Assembly: GCF_047730085.1 (NCBI RefSeq)
Contig: NZ_CP159830.1
Span: 310,001 to 374,000 of the forward strand
Source of the DNA: Njordibacter sp937773555
GTDB taxonomy: Bacteria > Pseudomonadota > Gammaproteobacteria > Pseudomonadales > Balneatricaceae
Length of the DNA stretch: 64,000 nucleotides
Direction: 5' to 3'
Below the pieces are notes generated by a model. It ran no database searches, was not told the DNA's origin, and saw only the letters and a list, made by a program, of their open reading frames with translations. Position 1 is the stretch's first letter. Every line of letters starts with the position of its first letter. Below, in pieces: positions 16,951 to 26,688 of the stretch. Both the position numbers and the translations under genes were made by a program.

Positions 16951-17382
16951 CTATTTACCTAACTGCTTCTCTTTGATCTCTGCAAGGGTTTTGCAGTCAA
17001 TACATAAAGTCGCAGTGGGGCGGGCTTCTAGCCGACGGATGCCAATTTCAACACCACAGGTGTCACAATAGCCATATTCGTCTTGCTCAATGAGCTCTAG
17101 CGTATCATTAATTTTATTAGTCAACTTTCGCTCGCGATCACGGGCTCTAAGCTCAAGCGAGAACTCCTCTTCTTGACTGGCGCGATCATTAGGGTCGGCG
17201 AAGTTAGCAGCGTCTTCTTTTAGGTGATTAACGGTTCGGTCAACTTCTTCCATTAAGTCTTGTTTCCAGGCATGCAGAATCACTTTAAAATGATCTAGCT
17301 GATCTGAATTCATGTACTCTTCACCTTTTTTTACCTTATAAGGGGTAAAGTGTTTTAACAGTGATGCATTTGAGTTTGACAT
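16951..17382 (-). CDS. dksA: RNA polymerase-binding transcription factor DksA
   Basis: Binds the RNA polymerase secondary channel and, with ppGpp, represses rRNA promoters and activates amino-acid genes. The 143-residue protein is a full-length DksA: an N-terminal helix, a coiled coil with the tip residues DxxDxA (Asp63, Asp66, Ala68), and a Cys4 zinc finger at Cys106, Cys109, Cys127 and Cys130. It opens the minus-strand run ending in panC. The fragment at 5946-6125 appears to be the relic of a separate TraR/DksA-like relative. Confidence 0.98.
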   Translation of the reverse strand: MSNSNASLLKHFTPYKVKKGEEYMNSDQLDHFKVILHAWKQDLMEEVDRTVNHLKEDAANFADPNDRASQEEEFSLELRARDRERKLTNKINDTLELIEQDEYGYCDTCGVEIGIRRLEARPTATLCIDCKTLAEIKEKQLGK

Positions 17383-17675
17383 AACTTATTTCGTTTGTGA
17401 GGGCGGTAGCATTTAGTCTTGTTACTAAAAGCTGAGGCCCAATTTCTGTTGGTAAATTAACGGCGTAAAAATAGCAGAATAATGTTGCTAAATCTAGTTA
17501 AAATGCGTCGCTCCTATATCTACTTCGCCCTATTATACGTGTTAATGCCTCCCGTTCAAAGTATTTTCATTTACAATTCATAGGCTTGCCATGTATGGTT
17601 TGTTTTTTAAAAAAATACAGACAAAGCATCAAAAAATATTATAAACACCCTTAGTTTCATTATCGGATATATCAA

Positions 17676-18398
17676 ATGAAATTTTTATTACCCCTACAGC
17701 AAGCCATCCTAGGCCGGCGCTATAAGCGGTTTTTAGCAGATGTGCACACACATGATGGAACGCCATTGACCCTGCACTGTCCTAATACGGGTTCTATGAA
17801 GAATTGCGCTGTGCCTAATAGTAGGGTTTGGTTTTGGGATTCGGCAAACAAAAAGCGGAAATACCCTTGTACGTGGGAGCTAGTAGAAATAGATCAACAG
17901 TTCTTGGCGTGTATTAATACTCATCGAGCTAATAGTTTGGTTGTAGAGGCTATAAATAATGCCACAATTACGCCACTGCAAGGCTATGGTAAATTGGAAA
18001 CTGAGGTAAAATACGGCCAGGAAAATAGCCGAATAGATATTTTCTTGAGCCAGCATGAGCGCTTACCAGAGTGTTATGTAGAGGTGAAAAATGTCACTCT
18101 TATGACATCACAAGGGCAGGGTTTATTTCCAGATGCAGTGACACAGCGCGGGCGTAAACACCTTCGTGAATTAGTGTACATGGTGACTCAAGGCTATAGG
18201 GCTGTTTTGGTATATTGTGTCGCCCATACTGGCATAACTCAGGTATCTCCAGCATGGGATGTGGACCCAGGTTACTCTGAGACATTGGCCTGGGCCATAG
18301 AACAAGGCGTAGAAGTGATGGCTTATGGAGCGTCAATAAGCCTAACAGAAATGAGTTTGGTGCGTGTTGTGCCACTGAACATGGCAAGGCAAGCTTAA
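17676..18398 (+). CDS. sfsA: DNA-binding / sugar fermentation stimulation protein homologue SfsA
   Basis: A 240-residue member of the SfsA family, identified by HCPNTGSMKNCAVP near residue 33, INTHRANSLV near 88 and YVEVKNVTLM near 140, the last resembling a nuclease-like E-x-K core. Its biochemical role is not settled; E. coli SfsA was described as a nonspecific DNA-binding protein affecting maltose genes. It is divergent from dksA across a 293-base AT-rich gap, a common pairing. The last four bases overlap the convergent Rieske gene. Confidence 0.93.
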   Translation: MKFLLPLQQAILGRRYKRFLADVHTHDGTPLTLHCPNTGSMKNCAVPNSRVWFWDSANKKRKYPCTWELVEIDQQFLACINTHRANSLVVEAINNATITPLQGYGKLETEVKYGQENSRIDIFLSQHERLPECYVEVKNVTLMTSQGQGLFPDAVTQRGRKHLRELVYMVTQGYRAVLVYCVAHTGITQVSPAWDVDPGYSETLAWAIEQGVEVMAYGASISLTEMSLVRVVPLNMARQA

Positions 18399-18739
18399 CC
18401 TCTAGGAATAGTACAATAGACTTTACCACCACGCTCTTCTACACATAGGTTGGTGAGAGATTCTTGATGACATGGGCCGCTAATACAAAGCCCCTGCTCA
18501 ATTGTAAATAGTGCTCCGTGAGTGGCGCACTGAATAAACTGTTTGTCAGAGTTTAAAAATTGGTCAGGAAGCCACTCTAAAGGCACTTTTCGGTGGGGAC
18601 AGCTATTGAGGTAGGCTACAAGGTTGCCCTGATGGCGTAGGACAAAAAGGTTGGTACCATTAATAATAAATCCTTTGCTGTGGCCTTCCTCAAGCTCGTG
18701 GCTGTTCAAAAGTACAGTGGGTTGCGGTGTTAAAAGCAT
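18395..18739 (-). CDS. Rieske [2Fe-2S] domain protein
   Basis: A small protein of about 114 residues made almost entirely of a Rieske fold. The cluster ligands are visible as CPH (in NSCPHRKVPLEWL) and CxxH (in IQCATHGALF). Such stand-alone Rieske proteins usually act as ferredoxin-like electron carriers in the cytoplasm; the partner is unknown here. The frame extends further upstream, but that part overlaps the divergent mrcB start and does not look like a Rieske N-terminus, so I begin at ATG 18739, although no good ribosome site is seen. Confidence 0.8.
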   Translation of the reverse strand: MLLTPQPTVLLNSHELEEGHSKGFIINGTNLFVLRHQGNLVAYLNSCPHRKVPLEWLPDQFLNSDKQFIQCATHGALFTIEQGLCISGPCHQESLTNLCVEERGGKVYCTIPRG

Positions 18740-18797
18740 ACGTATGATCAAAATAGGAAAGAATATATGGCTAGCATAACAGAATTGAGAACACACA

Positions 18798-21059
18798 TTG
18801 ACTAAGCGACGAACGACTAATAAAGCTAAATCAACAGGGCCTGTCGGTTGGATATCTTGGGTTTGGGTGTTCAAATTTGCCACAGTGTTGATGGTAATTG
18901 GTGTTGTTGCGCTAGTGTACCTTGATGCTCAAATTAGACATCGGTTTGAAGGCCATCGCTGGTCCTTGCCAGCCAAAGTTTACGCCCGCCCACTGGAGCT
19001 CTTCAAAGGTCAGAAAATGGCAGCAGGTCAGCTAGACTATGAGCTTACCCAATTAGGGTATCGCTGGGTAAAGCATGCAAATGCACCTGGTCAAGTACAA
19101 AAAACAAATCAAGGCATGGCTATTTATAGCAGAGGGTTTCGTTTTGCCGATGGTAATGAGCCTGGGGTTTTGGTAGAAGTTAGTCTGCAGCAAAATACGA
19201 TCACAGGCTTGCGTCAGCCCTCTGGAGCCGGTTTGGCGTTGTTGAGATTAGAGCCACAATTAGTTGGTGGTATTTATCCGGCACACAATGAAGATAGAGA
19301 ACTCATCCAGTTAAATGATTTGCCTAATGGTTTTATTGAAACTTTGTTAGCGGTTGAAGATCGTAATTATTATTCCCACTATGGCATTTCTCCTTGGGGT
19401 ATTGTGCGGGCCTTGTGGGCTAATATTCAGGCGGGTGCAGTAGTACAAGGTGGCAGCACCTTAACACAGCAGCTTGTTAAGAATTTTTACCTTACAGACC
19501 GGCAAACCCTATGGCGCAAGATTATCGAAGCTCCAATGGCGTTGTTGCTAAATGTTCACTACAGTAAAGACGAGGTGTTAGAAGTTTATCTTAATGAGGT
19601 ATTTGTAGGGCAAGCTGGTAAACGAGCAATTCATGGCTTTGGCCTTGCTAGTCGGTTTTACTTTGGACAACCGCTAAGTGAGCTTAAATTACATCAGGTT
19701 GCACTTTTGGTTGGCTTGGTCAAAGGGCCTTCTTATTATAATCCCCAAAGATACCCAAAACGAGCGACTAAAAGACGCAACCTGGTGCTGTCTATCTTGG
19801 CACAGCAAAACTTAATTTCAGATGCTCAAAAAATGCAGTATCAAGGGTTGCCATTAGATTTAACTGGGGCCACTCAGGTGAGCCGCTATCCTGCTTATAT
19901 GGATGTAGTAAGACAGCAACTGCAACAGCATTACCAAGCATCAGCCTTATCTAGCCACGGGTTACGGATTTTTACTAGTTTAGACCCTTGGGTGCAGCAT
20001 CAAGCAGACACGGCCATGGTTGAGCAAGTACTAAAACTCAACCAACGTCATGGTAAAATACAAGGCTTACAGGGTGCGTTAGTAGTGAGTCATAGAGACA
20101 GTGGCGAATTGTTAGCCTTAGTAGGCGATCATAACGGTGGTTATGCAGGGCATAACTGGGCCTTAGATCGAAGCCGTCAAGTGGGTTCGTTATTAAAGCC
20201 AGTCATCCACCTTGCAGCTCTAGAGACAGGTCATTATAGCCCAGCTACAATTATTAATGATGCCCCAGTGTCTTTGCAGCAATCTGATGGAACCTTATGG
20301 CAACCACAAAATTATGATCGTAAATCCCATGGCAAGGTTCCGATGTATGAAGCCTTGGCAAAGTCTTATAATCAGGCTAATGTACGTTTAGGTATGCAGG
20401 TAGGCGTAGATAAGGTGTTGCAGCAACTGAAAAAAATGGGTGTAGATCAATTCATTCCTGCGTATCCTTCAGCATTACTGGGAGCGGTTGAAATGTCGCC
20501 TCTGCAGGTTAATCAAGTCTATCAAACGATAGCTGGCAATGGTTTTTATAGCCCCTTGAGCCTTGTTCGCCAAGTGACAGAGGCCAATGGTCAGCTACTG
20601 AGTCATTTTCCCTTTGCTGTACGTCAGGCCGCTAGCAACGACGCTACTTACTTACTGCAGCACGAAATGCGAATGGCGGCACACTATGGGACAGCAAAGG
20701 GTGTTTACCAATATTTGCCTAAACAGCAACAAGTGTCTGCAAAGACTGGCACCACTAATGACCTCAAAGATAGCTGGTTTGCGGGGTTTAGTGGCCAGCA
20801 TGTTGCCACTGTCTGGCTGGGTAGAGAGGATGCTAAACCAACGCCACTCACTGGCGCTGGTGGTGCATTGCATGTGTGGGCACAACTGATGCAGCATTTG
20901 GCGTACACTAGCTATAAGGACATCAAGCCTCAATTGATAGAGTATTATCACCTCAATGCAAAAACAGGCAAGGCTATGCCCAATAATTGCCCTAACGGTG
21001 TTTGGTTACCGATACCTAAAGTATCAGCACCGGCTTTTAATAAAACTTGTGGATATTAG
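18798..21059 (+). CDS. mrcB: bifunctional penicillin-binding protein 1B
   Basis: Peptidoglycan glycosyltransferase and transpeptidase, anchored in the inner membrane. Residues 27-44 form the signal anchor; a UB2H-like region follows (about 60-150), then the GT51 domain with catalytic Glu187 in EDRNYYSHYG and the QGGSTLTQQLVKN motif, then the transpeptidase with SxxK at Ser464-Lys467, SYN at 523-525 and KTG at 649-651. The 753-residue length fits PBP1b. The start is a TTG. A lipoprotein gene follows six bases after the stop; outer-membrane lipoproteins activate PBP1b in other species, so that neighbour deserves note. Confidence 0.95.
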   Translation: MTKRRTTNKAKSTGPVGWISWVWVFKFATVLMVIGVVALVYLDAQIRHRFEGHRWSLPAKVYARPLELFKGQKMAAGQLDYELTQLGYRWVKHANAPGQVQKTNQGMAIYSRGFRFADGNEPGVLVEVSLQQNTITGLRQPSGAGLALLRLEPQLVGGIYPAHNEDRELIQLNDLPNGFIETLLAVEDRNYYSHYGISPWGIVRALWANIQAGAVVQGGSTLTQQLVKNFYLTDRQTLWRKIIEAPMALLLNVHYSKDEVLEVYLNEVFVGQAGKRAIHGFGLASRFYFGQPLSELKLHQVALLVGLVKGPSYYNPQRYPKRATKRRNLVLSILAQQNLISDAQKMQYQGLPLDLTGATQVSRYPAYMDVVRQQLQQHYQASALSSHGLRIFTSLDPWVQHQADTAMVEQVLKLNQRHGKIQGLQGALVVSHRDSGELLALVGDHNGGYAGHNWALDRSRQVGSLLKPVIHLAALETGHYSPATIINDAPVSLQQSDGTLWQPQNYDRKSHGKVPMYEALAKSYNQANVRLGMQVGVDKVLQQLKKMGVDQFIPAYPSALLGAVEMSPLQVNQVYQTIAGNGFYSPLSLVRQVTEANGQLLSHFPFAVRQAASNDATYLLQHEMRMAAHYGTAKGVYQYLPKQQQVSAKTGTTNDLKDSWFAGFSGQHVATVWLGREDAKPTPLTGAGGALHVWAQLMQHLAYTSYKDIKPQLIEYYHLNAKTGKAMPNNCPNGVWLPIPKVSAPAFNKTCGY

Positions 21060-21065
21060 TGACTA

Positions 21066-21755
21066 ATGTATAACAATCAAATCACGTGCTTTAAATACGT
21101 ATCACTCATATCCCTAATGCTTGTCTTGGGGGGCTGTGCAGCAACGGGCTATGGTCCTGTTGTTGAAGACTTAAGTGTGCCAGCGAGGGCTTCTGAGCGT
21201 CTACCAACTCTGCCTAGTCAGGTGCCTGCTAGCATTCAAGTAACACCCGCGCCATCTGCGCCAGTAGTCACTGCAAAGCCTAAAGCTTACGTAGCCCCTA
21301 AATCAGTAGTTACCATTACTGCGCAGCCGGTGTCCAATCAAGTTGTGACAGTAATAGCAGTACCAGAAAATGCGTCAGTTGCAACACAAGCGGCTCCTTC
21401 TGCGGCGCAGAAACCGCCATTACCTGCATCAGACCAAGCTGTAGTGGAACAGTTGCTAACTGAAGCTGATCAACTAAAGGCGCAAGGCAAAGTGACTGAG
21501 GCAGTAATTCAGCTTCAAAGAGCTCAACGCATTGCGCCGCGGGAACCTAAGGTCTACGCACGCTTGGCGGCCTTGCAGCTTTCCCTAGGTGAAGCCTCTC
21601 GTGCTGAACAGCTAGCCCTCAAGGGCCTAACCCTTGTGCCCAATAAGAAAAGCTACCAGTATTATTTTTGGAAGTTAATTGGTGCTAGCCGAAGCAATTT
21701 AGGAGATAGCCAAGGTGAAGCTAAGGCTATAGCTCAGGCTGCAAAGTATAAATAA
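21066..21755 (+). CDS. TPR-containing lipoprotein
   Basis: A 229-residue secreted lipoprotein: hydrophobic signal segment, lipobox LGGC with Cys24 as the acylated residue and Ala at +2, which favours the outer membrane. A long Pro/Val/Ala-rich linker (about 40-130) leads to a C-terminal helical region with tetratricopeptide repeats (EADQLKAQGKVTEAVIQLQR and the following unit). It lies directly behind mrcB and is surely co-transcribed. By position it could help or regulate PBP1b, analogous to LpoB, but it has no LpoB fold that I can see; this is inference only. Its last 22 bases overlap the convergent next gene. Confidence 0.85.
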   Translation: MYNNQITCFKYVSLISLMLVLGGCAATGYGPVVEDLSVPARASERLPTLPSQVPASIQVTPAPSAPVVTAKPKAYVAPKSVVTITAQPVSNQVVTVIAVPENASVATQAAPSAAQKPPLPASDQAVVEQLLTEADQLKAQGKVTEAVIQLQRAQRIAPREPKVYARLAALQLSLGEASRAEQLALKGLTLVPNKKSYQYYFWKLIGASRSNLGDSQGEAKAIAQAAKYK

Positions 21756-22309
21756 CCTCCAAAGGTGAGTAGGGTCAAGCTATTCCATAGTAAGGCAAAG
21801 GTAGTGTTAATTGACCACAGGCTAGCCACCATTAAGCCAACATAAAACCCCAGTACAATTGAATGCTTTTTAAAGCCTTGTCTGCTTGCTATGGCATTTT
21901 TTATAATCTTAAAAAATGCGAATAATAAAGCTAATGTGCAGGCCATGAGAAGAAATTCACCATAGCTGTTACCAGATTCTGCACGACGCATAAGTTCAAA
22001 CATGGCGGCTAAACCTAAAAAAATGCGTCCCCATGTGGCTTTCTGCCATTTCCAGCCAAGAATCAAGTCCAACAACACCAAGGCCATCATAGGAAACCCT
22101 ACATACAGGCCTAGATTATTGCCTAGTGTCGCCATCTCAGGTTCAATAAATAAGCTAAAAACAGGCGCATTAGCAATGCATCCATATGCCCCTATCCAAA
22201 GGCAAAATGAAGCTACTTTGTAGGCGTCTTGTGAACTGCTAAGGCGCCACAATAGTGCGCCTAGTGCAATAAGGCCGGCTGATAGCAGCAGGAAAGCAAA
22301 GCTCAACAT
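21734..22309 (-). CDS. integral membrane protein, six helices, function unknown
   Basis: A 191-residue protein almost entirely hydrophobic, with about six transmembrane segments and short loops, and few charged residues apart from WKWQKATWGR and MRRAESGN. I do not recognise the family. It starts four bases after the hemL stop, so it is probably transcribed with hemL from the minus strand. Its 3-prime end runs 22 bases into the convergent lipoprotein gene. Confidence 0.75.
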   Translation of the reverse strand: MLSFAFLLLSAGLIALGALLWRLSSSQDAYKVASFCLWIGAYGCIANAPVFSLFIEPEMATLGNNLGLYVGFPMMALVLLDLILGWKWQKATWGRIFLGLAAMFELMRRAESGNSYGEFLLMACTLALLFAFFKIIKNAIASRQGFKKHSIVLGFYVGLMVASLWSINTTFALLWNSLTLLTFGGYLYFAA

Positions 22310-22312
22310 GGA

Positions 22313-23608
22313 TTAAAGTTGAGCAAAAGCGCGCTCTGCTGCATCTAAAGTATGAGCCAACTCCTTGTCGCCATGTGCTGTAGAAGTAAAGCCTGCCTCA
22401 AAAGCTGAGGGCGCTAGGTATACTCCTTCCGCCAGCATTAGGTGAAAGAATCGACCAAACTTCTCTGTATCACAAGCCATGGTTTCTGCAAAGCAGGTGA
22501 CCTGAGGTTGATCTGTAAAGAATAAGCCAAACATGCCGCCCACCTGGCTAGTATGAAAGTCTACGTTTGCAGCTTTTGCTCGTTCTTCTAGGCCTGCCAA
22601 AAGCTGGCTGGTGAAGCTTGTGAGTTGCTCATAAAAACCAGGTTGGCTAACTTCATCAAGCATGACTAGGCCTGCACTCATGGCGACAGGGTTGCCGGAT
22701 AATGTCCCTGCCTGGTATACAGGTCCCATAGGTGCAAGAGAGTGCATAACCTCACTGCGCCCACCAAAAGCGGCCACAGGCATACCGCCACCAATGACCT
22801 TACCTAAAGTGGTTAAGTCTGGTGCGATGTTATATCGACCCTGAGCACATTGAGGCCCAACACGAAAGCCGGTCATCACTTCATCAAAGATTAATAGTGC
22901 GCCACTGGCATCACATACGTCTCGCAAGCATTGCAAAAAACCATCTTGTGGGGGGATGCAGTTCATATTGCCAGCTATGGGTTCAACGATAATGCAGGCG
23001 ACCTCTGTGCCAATTTCAGCAAAGGCTTGTTTAACACTTTCGCAGTCGTTATAGGTGAGGGTCACCGTGTGCTTAGCGATGCTGTCAGGAACGCCAGGGG
23101 AGCTAGGCACCCCCAGAGTTAGCGCACCAGACCCTGCTTTAACTAACAGTGAATCAGAATGGCCATGGTAGCAGCCCTCAAACTTAATGATTTTGTCACG
23201 GCCAGTATGGCCCCGAGCAAGCCGGATTGCGCTCATGGTCGCTTCGGTACCTGAACTTACCATACGAACCATATCCATGTGTGGTAGCAGGCTGCATAAC
23301 TTATCAGCCATTGCGGTTTCCACTCGTGTTGGAGCGCCAAAACCTAAACCATTTTTAATGCTGTCAGACACGGCTGCCAGAACTCTTGGATGTGCGTGTC
23401 CTAAAATCATAGGCCCCCAAGATCCAACATAATCCACGTATTGAAGATCGTCTTCATCAGTTAGCCAGGCACCTACCCCACGTTTAAAAAATAATGGATG
23501 GCCACCTACGCCTTTAAATGCGCGCACTGGAGAATTAACACCGCCTGGAATATGTTGTTGGGCGGCTTCAAATAGCTGGGCAGAAACAGGTGTTCGGTTG
23601 GACGACAT
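22313..23608 (-). CDS. hemL: glutamate-1-semialdehyde 2,1-aminomutase
   Basis: PLP enzyme of the C5 tetrapyrrole pathway that makes 5-aminolevulinate from glutamate semialdehyde. The 431-residue protein shows SSGTEATMSAIRLARG near residue 118, FDEVMTGFR near 241 and the PLP lysine Lys270 in TLGKVIGGGMP. Length is typical. A membrane-protein gene follows. A 7-bp inverted repeat TAAGGGG/CCCCTTA (23622-23628 and 23654-23660) lies just upstream, between it and the ClC gene. Confidence 0.98.
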   Translation of the reverse strand: MSSNRTPVSAQLFEAAQQHIPGGVNSPVRAFKGVGGHPLFFKRGVGAWLTDEDDLQYVDYVGSWGPMILGHAHPRVLAAVSDSIKNGLGFGAPTRVETAMADKLCSLLPHMDMVRMVSSGTEATMSAIRLARGHTGRDKIIKFEGCYHGHSDSLLVKAGSGALTLGVPSSPGVPDSIAKHTVTLTYNDCESVKQAFAEIGTEVACIIVEPIAGNMNCIPPQDGFLQCLRDVCDASGALLIFDEVMTGFRVGPQCAQGRYNIAPDLTTLGKVIGGGMPVAAFGGRSEVMHSLAPMGPVYQAGTLSGNPVAMSAGLVMLDEVSQPGFYEQLTSFTSQLLAGLEERAKAANVDFHTSQVGGMFGLFFTDQPQVTCFAETMACDTEKFGRFFHLMLAEGVYLAPSAFEAGFTSTAHGDKELAHTLDAAERAFAQL

Positions 23609-23674
23609 AGCGCACTCTCAATAAGGGGGAAAGCAAAATTAGCGTCCTATTATCCCCTTAAATTACGCTCGCTG

Positions 23675-25429
23675 CTAATCCTTTTGTGTGTATTGTAGAA
23701 TTTCTTCTACGGGCAACACTCCTATAATTCGGTCATCAATATCAGTAATGAGAAGTTGTTGGTAATCACGCCTTTTGCACAAGTCCCAAGCCTCTTTCAG
23801 GGTGGCTCGAGAAGAGCAAAAACCAAACCTTGTGGCTGGAAATCCTGCTGCTTCAATTAAGCCTGCAGGTGAGCCCTTTTCTAGGATGATCTGGCTTTGG
23901 TGTATAAGGTGGTAAACCTCGTCATTAGGCTGGCCACTGCCACTATGTTTATTAATAACGAGCCAGTTCAGGCCTCTTTCTACGGCCGTTAGATAACCTG
24001 CAACATCCTCATTTTGATGATGGCTTATATCATCGTGCATTAAACTGGTTACGCCTTGATGATTTAACGCCTGTGTGATTGGATTAGCTTGGTAATTTAA
24101 CCCTTGCTTACGCAACACCTCTACAAACACAGAGTCTTGTTTAAATACATAGCTGCAGCTGATGTTGGCAATAACGATGGTGGCCATGCCTGGCAATATG
24201 ATGCTTGGGTTACGAGTTAACTCCATGAGAGCGATCAGAGCAGCTAAAGGCGCCTGCAATACAGCACTCATCATTGCACCCATACCTAGCATGGCATAGA
24301 AGCCAGCATCTGATGTAGGTCCGTCTAATACATAACTACTCATATGGCCTAATGCAGAACCTGCACATGCACCCATAAGCAGGGTTGGGCCAATTACGCC
24401 GATAGGCATGCCCAAACCTACGCTAATAGCGGTTGCAAATAATTTGGCAAGAGCCAATGCTATAAGCAAGCCCAATGCATACTGCCCCTCGATAGCCATT
24501 AAAATACTATCAGTACCCATGCCCATTACTTGAGGCACAAAGTAGGCCAGTGTGCCAGTAAATGTGCCAGCTATAAGCATTCTAGCTAGCACGGGCTGAG
24601 CTGAGAAGTTTTGCATGCTAGTGAGCGTTTTGGTGAACAAGGCTGCCATAGCGCCAAGGATTACTCCATAAACCAAAATGAGTGGCATTTCACTCATGCT
24701 GGCCATGCTAATTTCTGGCGCCATAAAGGCCATTTCAGCGCCATATAAATAGTTATGTAACAAAGTGGCAGTAACGGCGGCAATAATGACTGGCGTAAAG
24801 CCCATAATGCTGTATTCCAGCATCACTACTTCCATGGCAAAAATGACGCCAGCCATGGGGGTGTTAAACGAGGCTGCTATTGCACCTGCGGTGCCGCAAC
24901 CGACCATAAGACGCACACTATTGTTAGGTAGATGAAAAAAGCTGCCTATTTGTGAGCTTACGGCAGAGCCTAGATGAACTGCAGGGCCCTCTCTTCCGCC
25001 AGACTGACCTGTCAAAATACCCAGTGCGCCACCGATCAACTGTGCAAGGGTGTTTTTAAATGGCATTCTTCCTTGGTGGTATGCCATACGATCCATCACA
25101 TGTGTGGCACCTGTTTTACGTTCATCAGGGGTAAAAAACATTAGCCAAAGGCCAATGAGAAGTCCACCAATTATAGGAAGGAAGAAATACCAAACGGGGT
25201 CTAAGTTTTCAAAACTTTCAGCAGTGCCACCCGGCAGCCAGTAGCCCAGAGGAATTTCAAACAAACTGCGAAATGCTACAATAATTAATGCGGCGGCAAC
25301 GCCACTTATAAAGCCAAGAAAGCTAACTTGAGGGAGGGCGTCGTTGTAGGCGAGCCGACGACGGAAATGACTAGCCCTGAAATTATTTCGATTCAGGCTA
25401 TAGGTTAGTTTCTGTTTTAGTTTGACCAT
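23675..25429 (-). CDS. ClC-family chloride channel/antiporter with CBS domains
   Basis: A 584-residue membrane protein with the ClC fold (about residues 35-430) and a C-terminal pair of CBS domains (about 450-584) that usually bind nucleotides. The gating-glutamate motif GGREGPAVHLG is intact near residue 145, and the later GMPIGVIGP corresponds to the GxFxP anion site. The first anion-binding motif, normally GSGIP, reads GATHV, so the central serine is missing; several bacterial subfamilies share this. Transport direction and ion cannot be fixed from sequence. No clear ribosome site before the ATG. Confidence 0.9.
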   Translation of the reverse strand: MVKLKQKLTYSLNRNNFRASHFRRRLAYNDALPQVSFLGFISGVAAALIIVAFRSLFEIPLGYWLPGGTAESFENLDPVWYFFLPIIGGLLIGLWLMFFTPDERKTGATHVMDRMAYHQGRMPFKNTLAQLIGGALGILTGQSGGREGPAVHLGSAVSSQIGSFFHLPNNSVRLMVGCGTAGAIAASFNTPMAGVIFAMEVVMLEYSIMGFTPVIIAAVTATLLHNYLYGAEMAFMAPEISMASMSEMPLILVYGVILGAMAALFTKTLTSMQNFSAQPVLARMLIAGTFTGTLAYFVPQVMGMGTDSILMAIEGQYALGLLIALALAKLFATAISVGLGMPIGVIGPTLLMGACAGSALGHMSSYVLDGPTSDAGFYAMLGMGAMMSAVLQAPLAALIALMELTRNPSIILPGMATIVIANISCSYVFKQDSVFVEVLRKQGLNYQANPITQALNHQGVTSLMHDDISHHQNEDVAGYLTAVERGLNWLVINKHSGSGQPNDEVYHLIHQSQIILEKGSPAGLIEAAGFPATRFGFCSSRATLKEAWDLCKRRDYQQLLITDIDDRIIGVLPVEEILQYTQKD

Positions 25430-25611
25430 AGGAAAAGAATTGTTAAACGCTGTGTTTTTGTTGTAAATAAAGGGGTTAGTGGTTCCAGTTTACCTTACAT
25501 TGCTGATGCTGACTAACATGCCCATAGCCATTATTGTCATGCTTTGCTTTAGCTTTGCTGCTGGGTCTATTATCATGGCTTTAGAAGAGTCTTTATCGAA
25601 AGGAAATAAGT

Positions 25612-26652
25612 GTGAAAAAAGTAGCCATTGTTGGTGGTACTGGGTATACGGGAGTTGAGTTGCTGCGTCTTTTGGCGCGCCACCCTCTGGTTGAGGTCTG
25701 TGCGATTACTTCCCGTTCAGAGGCTGGCAAGGCAGTGTCAGAAATATACCCAAGCCTTCGCGGAGAATATGATTTGGCATTCACTGCGCCAACAACACAA
25801 ACTTTAGCTCAAGCTGACTTAGTCTTCTTTGCTACGCCTAACGGTGTGGCCATGAAGCAAGTGCCTGAGTTGTTGGCAGCTGGCAGCAAAGTCATTGATT
25901 TAGCAGCAGACTTTCGGATTCAGGATATTGATGTTTGGTCGCGCTGGTATGGTATGGATCATGCTTGTTCTGAGCTTGTGGCGCAAGCCACCTACGGTTT
26001 GCCAGAGGTTAATAAAAGTGCTATTAAAAAAGCCAATCTAGTCGCCAACCCTGGGTGTTATCCAACGGCAGTGCAGTTAGGCTTGCTGCCTTTGATTGAG
26101 CAGGGCTTGATTGACGCACAACACCTTGTTGCCGACTGCAAGTCTGGTGTAAGTGGTGCAGGACGTGGCGCGGCTGTAGGCAGTTTGTTTTGTGAGGCCG
26201 GTGACAGCTTTAAAGCCTATGGAGTGGCGGGTCATCGTCACTTGCCAGAAATAAAAGAACGTCTTTCAATAGCTAATAATGGGCCAGTAGGAGTGACATT
26301 TGTGCCTCACTTGGTGCCAATGATTCGTGGCATTCATGCCACTTTATATGCCCGTCTTACGAGCCGTGAGCTATCCTTGGAGTCTGTTCAGGAATTGTTT
26401 GAGTTGCGTTATAAAGATCACCCTTTTGTGGATTTAATGCCGCTAGGGAGTCACCCAGACACTCGTAGCGTGCGAGGTTCAAACATCTGCCGAATTGCAT
26501 TACACCGGCCCCAAGGAGCGGATACATTGGTCATCTTGTCTGCTATTGATAACTTGGTCAAAGGCGCTGCTGGACAGGCCATTCACAATATGAACTTGAT
26601 GTTGGGACTGGAAGAAACGGCTGGTTTAGATATTGTGCCTCTAGCGCCCTAG
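25612..26652 (+). CDS. argC: N-acetyl-gamma-glutamyl-phosphate reductase
   Basis: Third step of arginine synthesis, NADPH-dependent reduction of N-acetylglutamyl phosphate. The 346-residue protein begins VAIVGGTGYTGVELLRLL (dinucleotide fold) and carries the catalytic cysteine in LVANPGCYPTAVQLG near residue 148. The start is a GTG with AAAGGAAA at good distance. It is followed by erpA; pseudomonads carry argC and erpA in the same order. Confidence 0.97.
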   Translation: MKKVAIVGGTGYTGVELLRLLARHPLVEVCAITSRSEAGKAVSEIYPSLRGEYDLAFTAPTTQTLAQADLVFFATPNGVAMKQVPELLAAGSKVIDLAADFRIQDIDVWSRWYGMDHACSELVAQATYGLPEVNKSAIKKANLVANPGCYPTAVQLGLLPLIEQGLIDAQHLVADCKSGVSGAGRGAAVGSLFCEAGDSFKAYGVAGHRHLPEIKERLSIANNGPVGVTFVPHLVPMIRGIHATLYARLTSRELSLESVQELFELRYKDHPFVDLMPLGSHPDTRSVRGSNICRIALHRPQGADTLVILSAIDNLVKGAAGQAIHNMNLMLGLEETAGLDIVPLAP

Positions 26653-26688
26653 TTGTGATCCAGATAAAGGCACAGATACCCTGCGCTA

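Noticed and set aside
18740..18883. N-terminal extension of the Rieske gene
   Set aside because: It overlaps the divergent mrcB start and does not resemble a Rieske N-terminus.
25506..25658. Small ORF with one hydrophobic helix overlapping the argC start
   Set aside because: No ribosome site before its possible starts, and it runs into the argC coding region in another frame.
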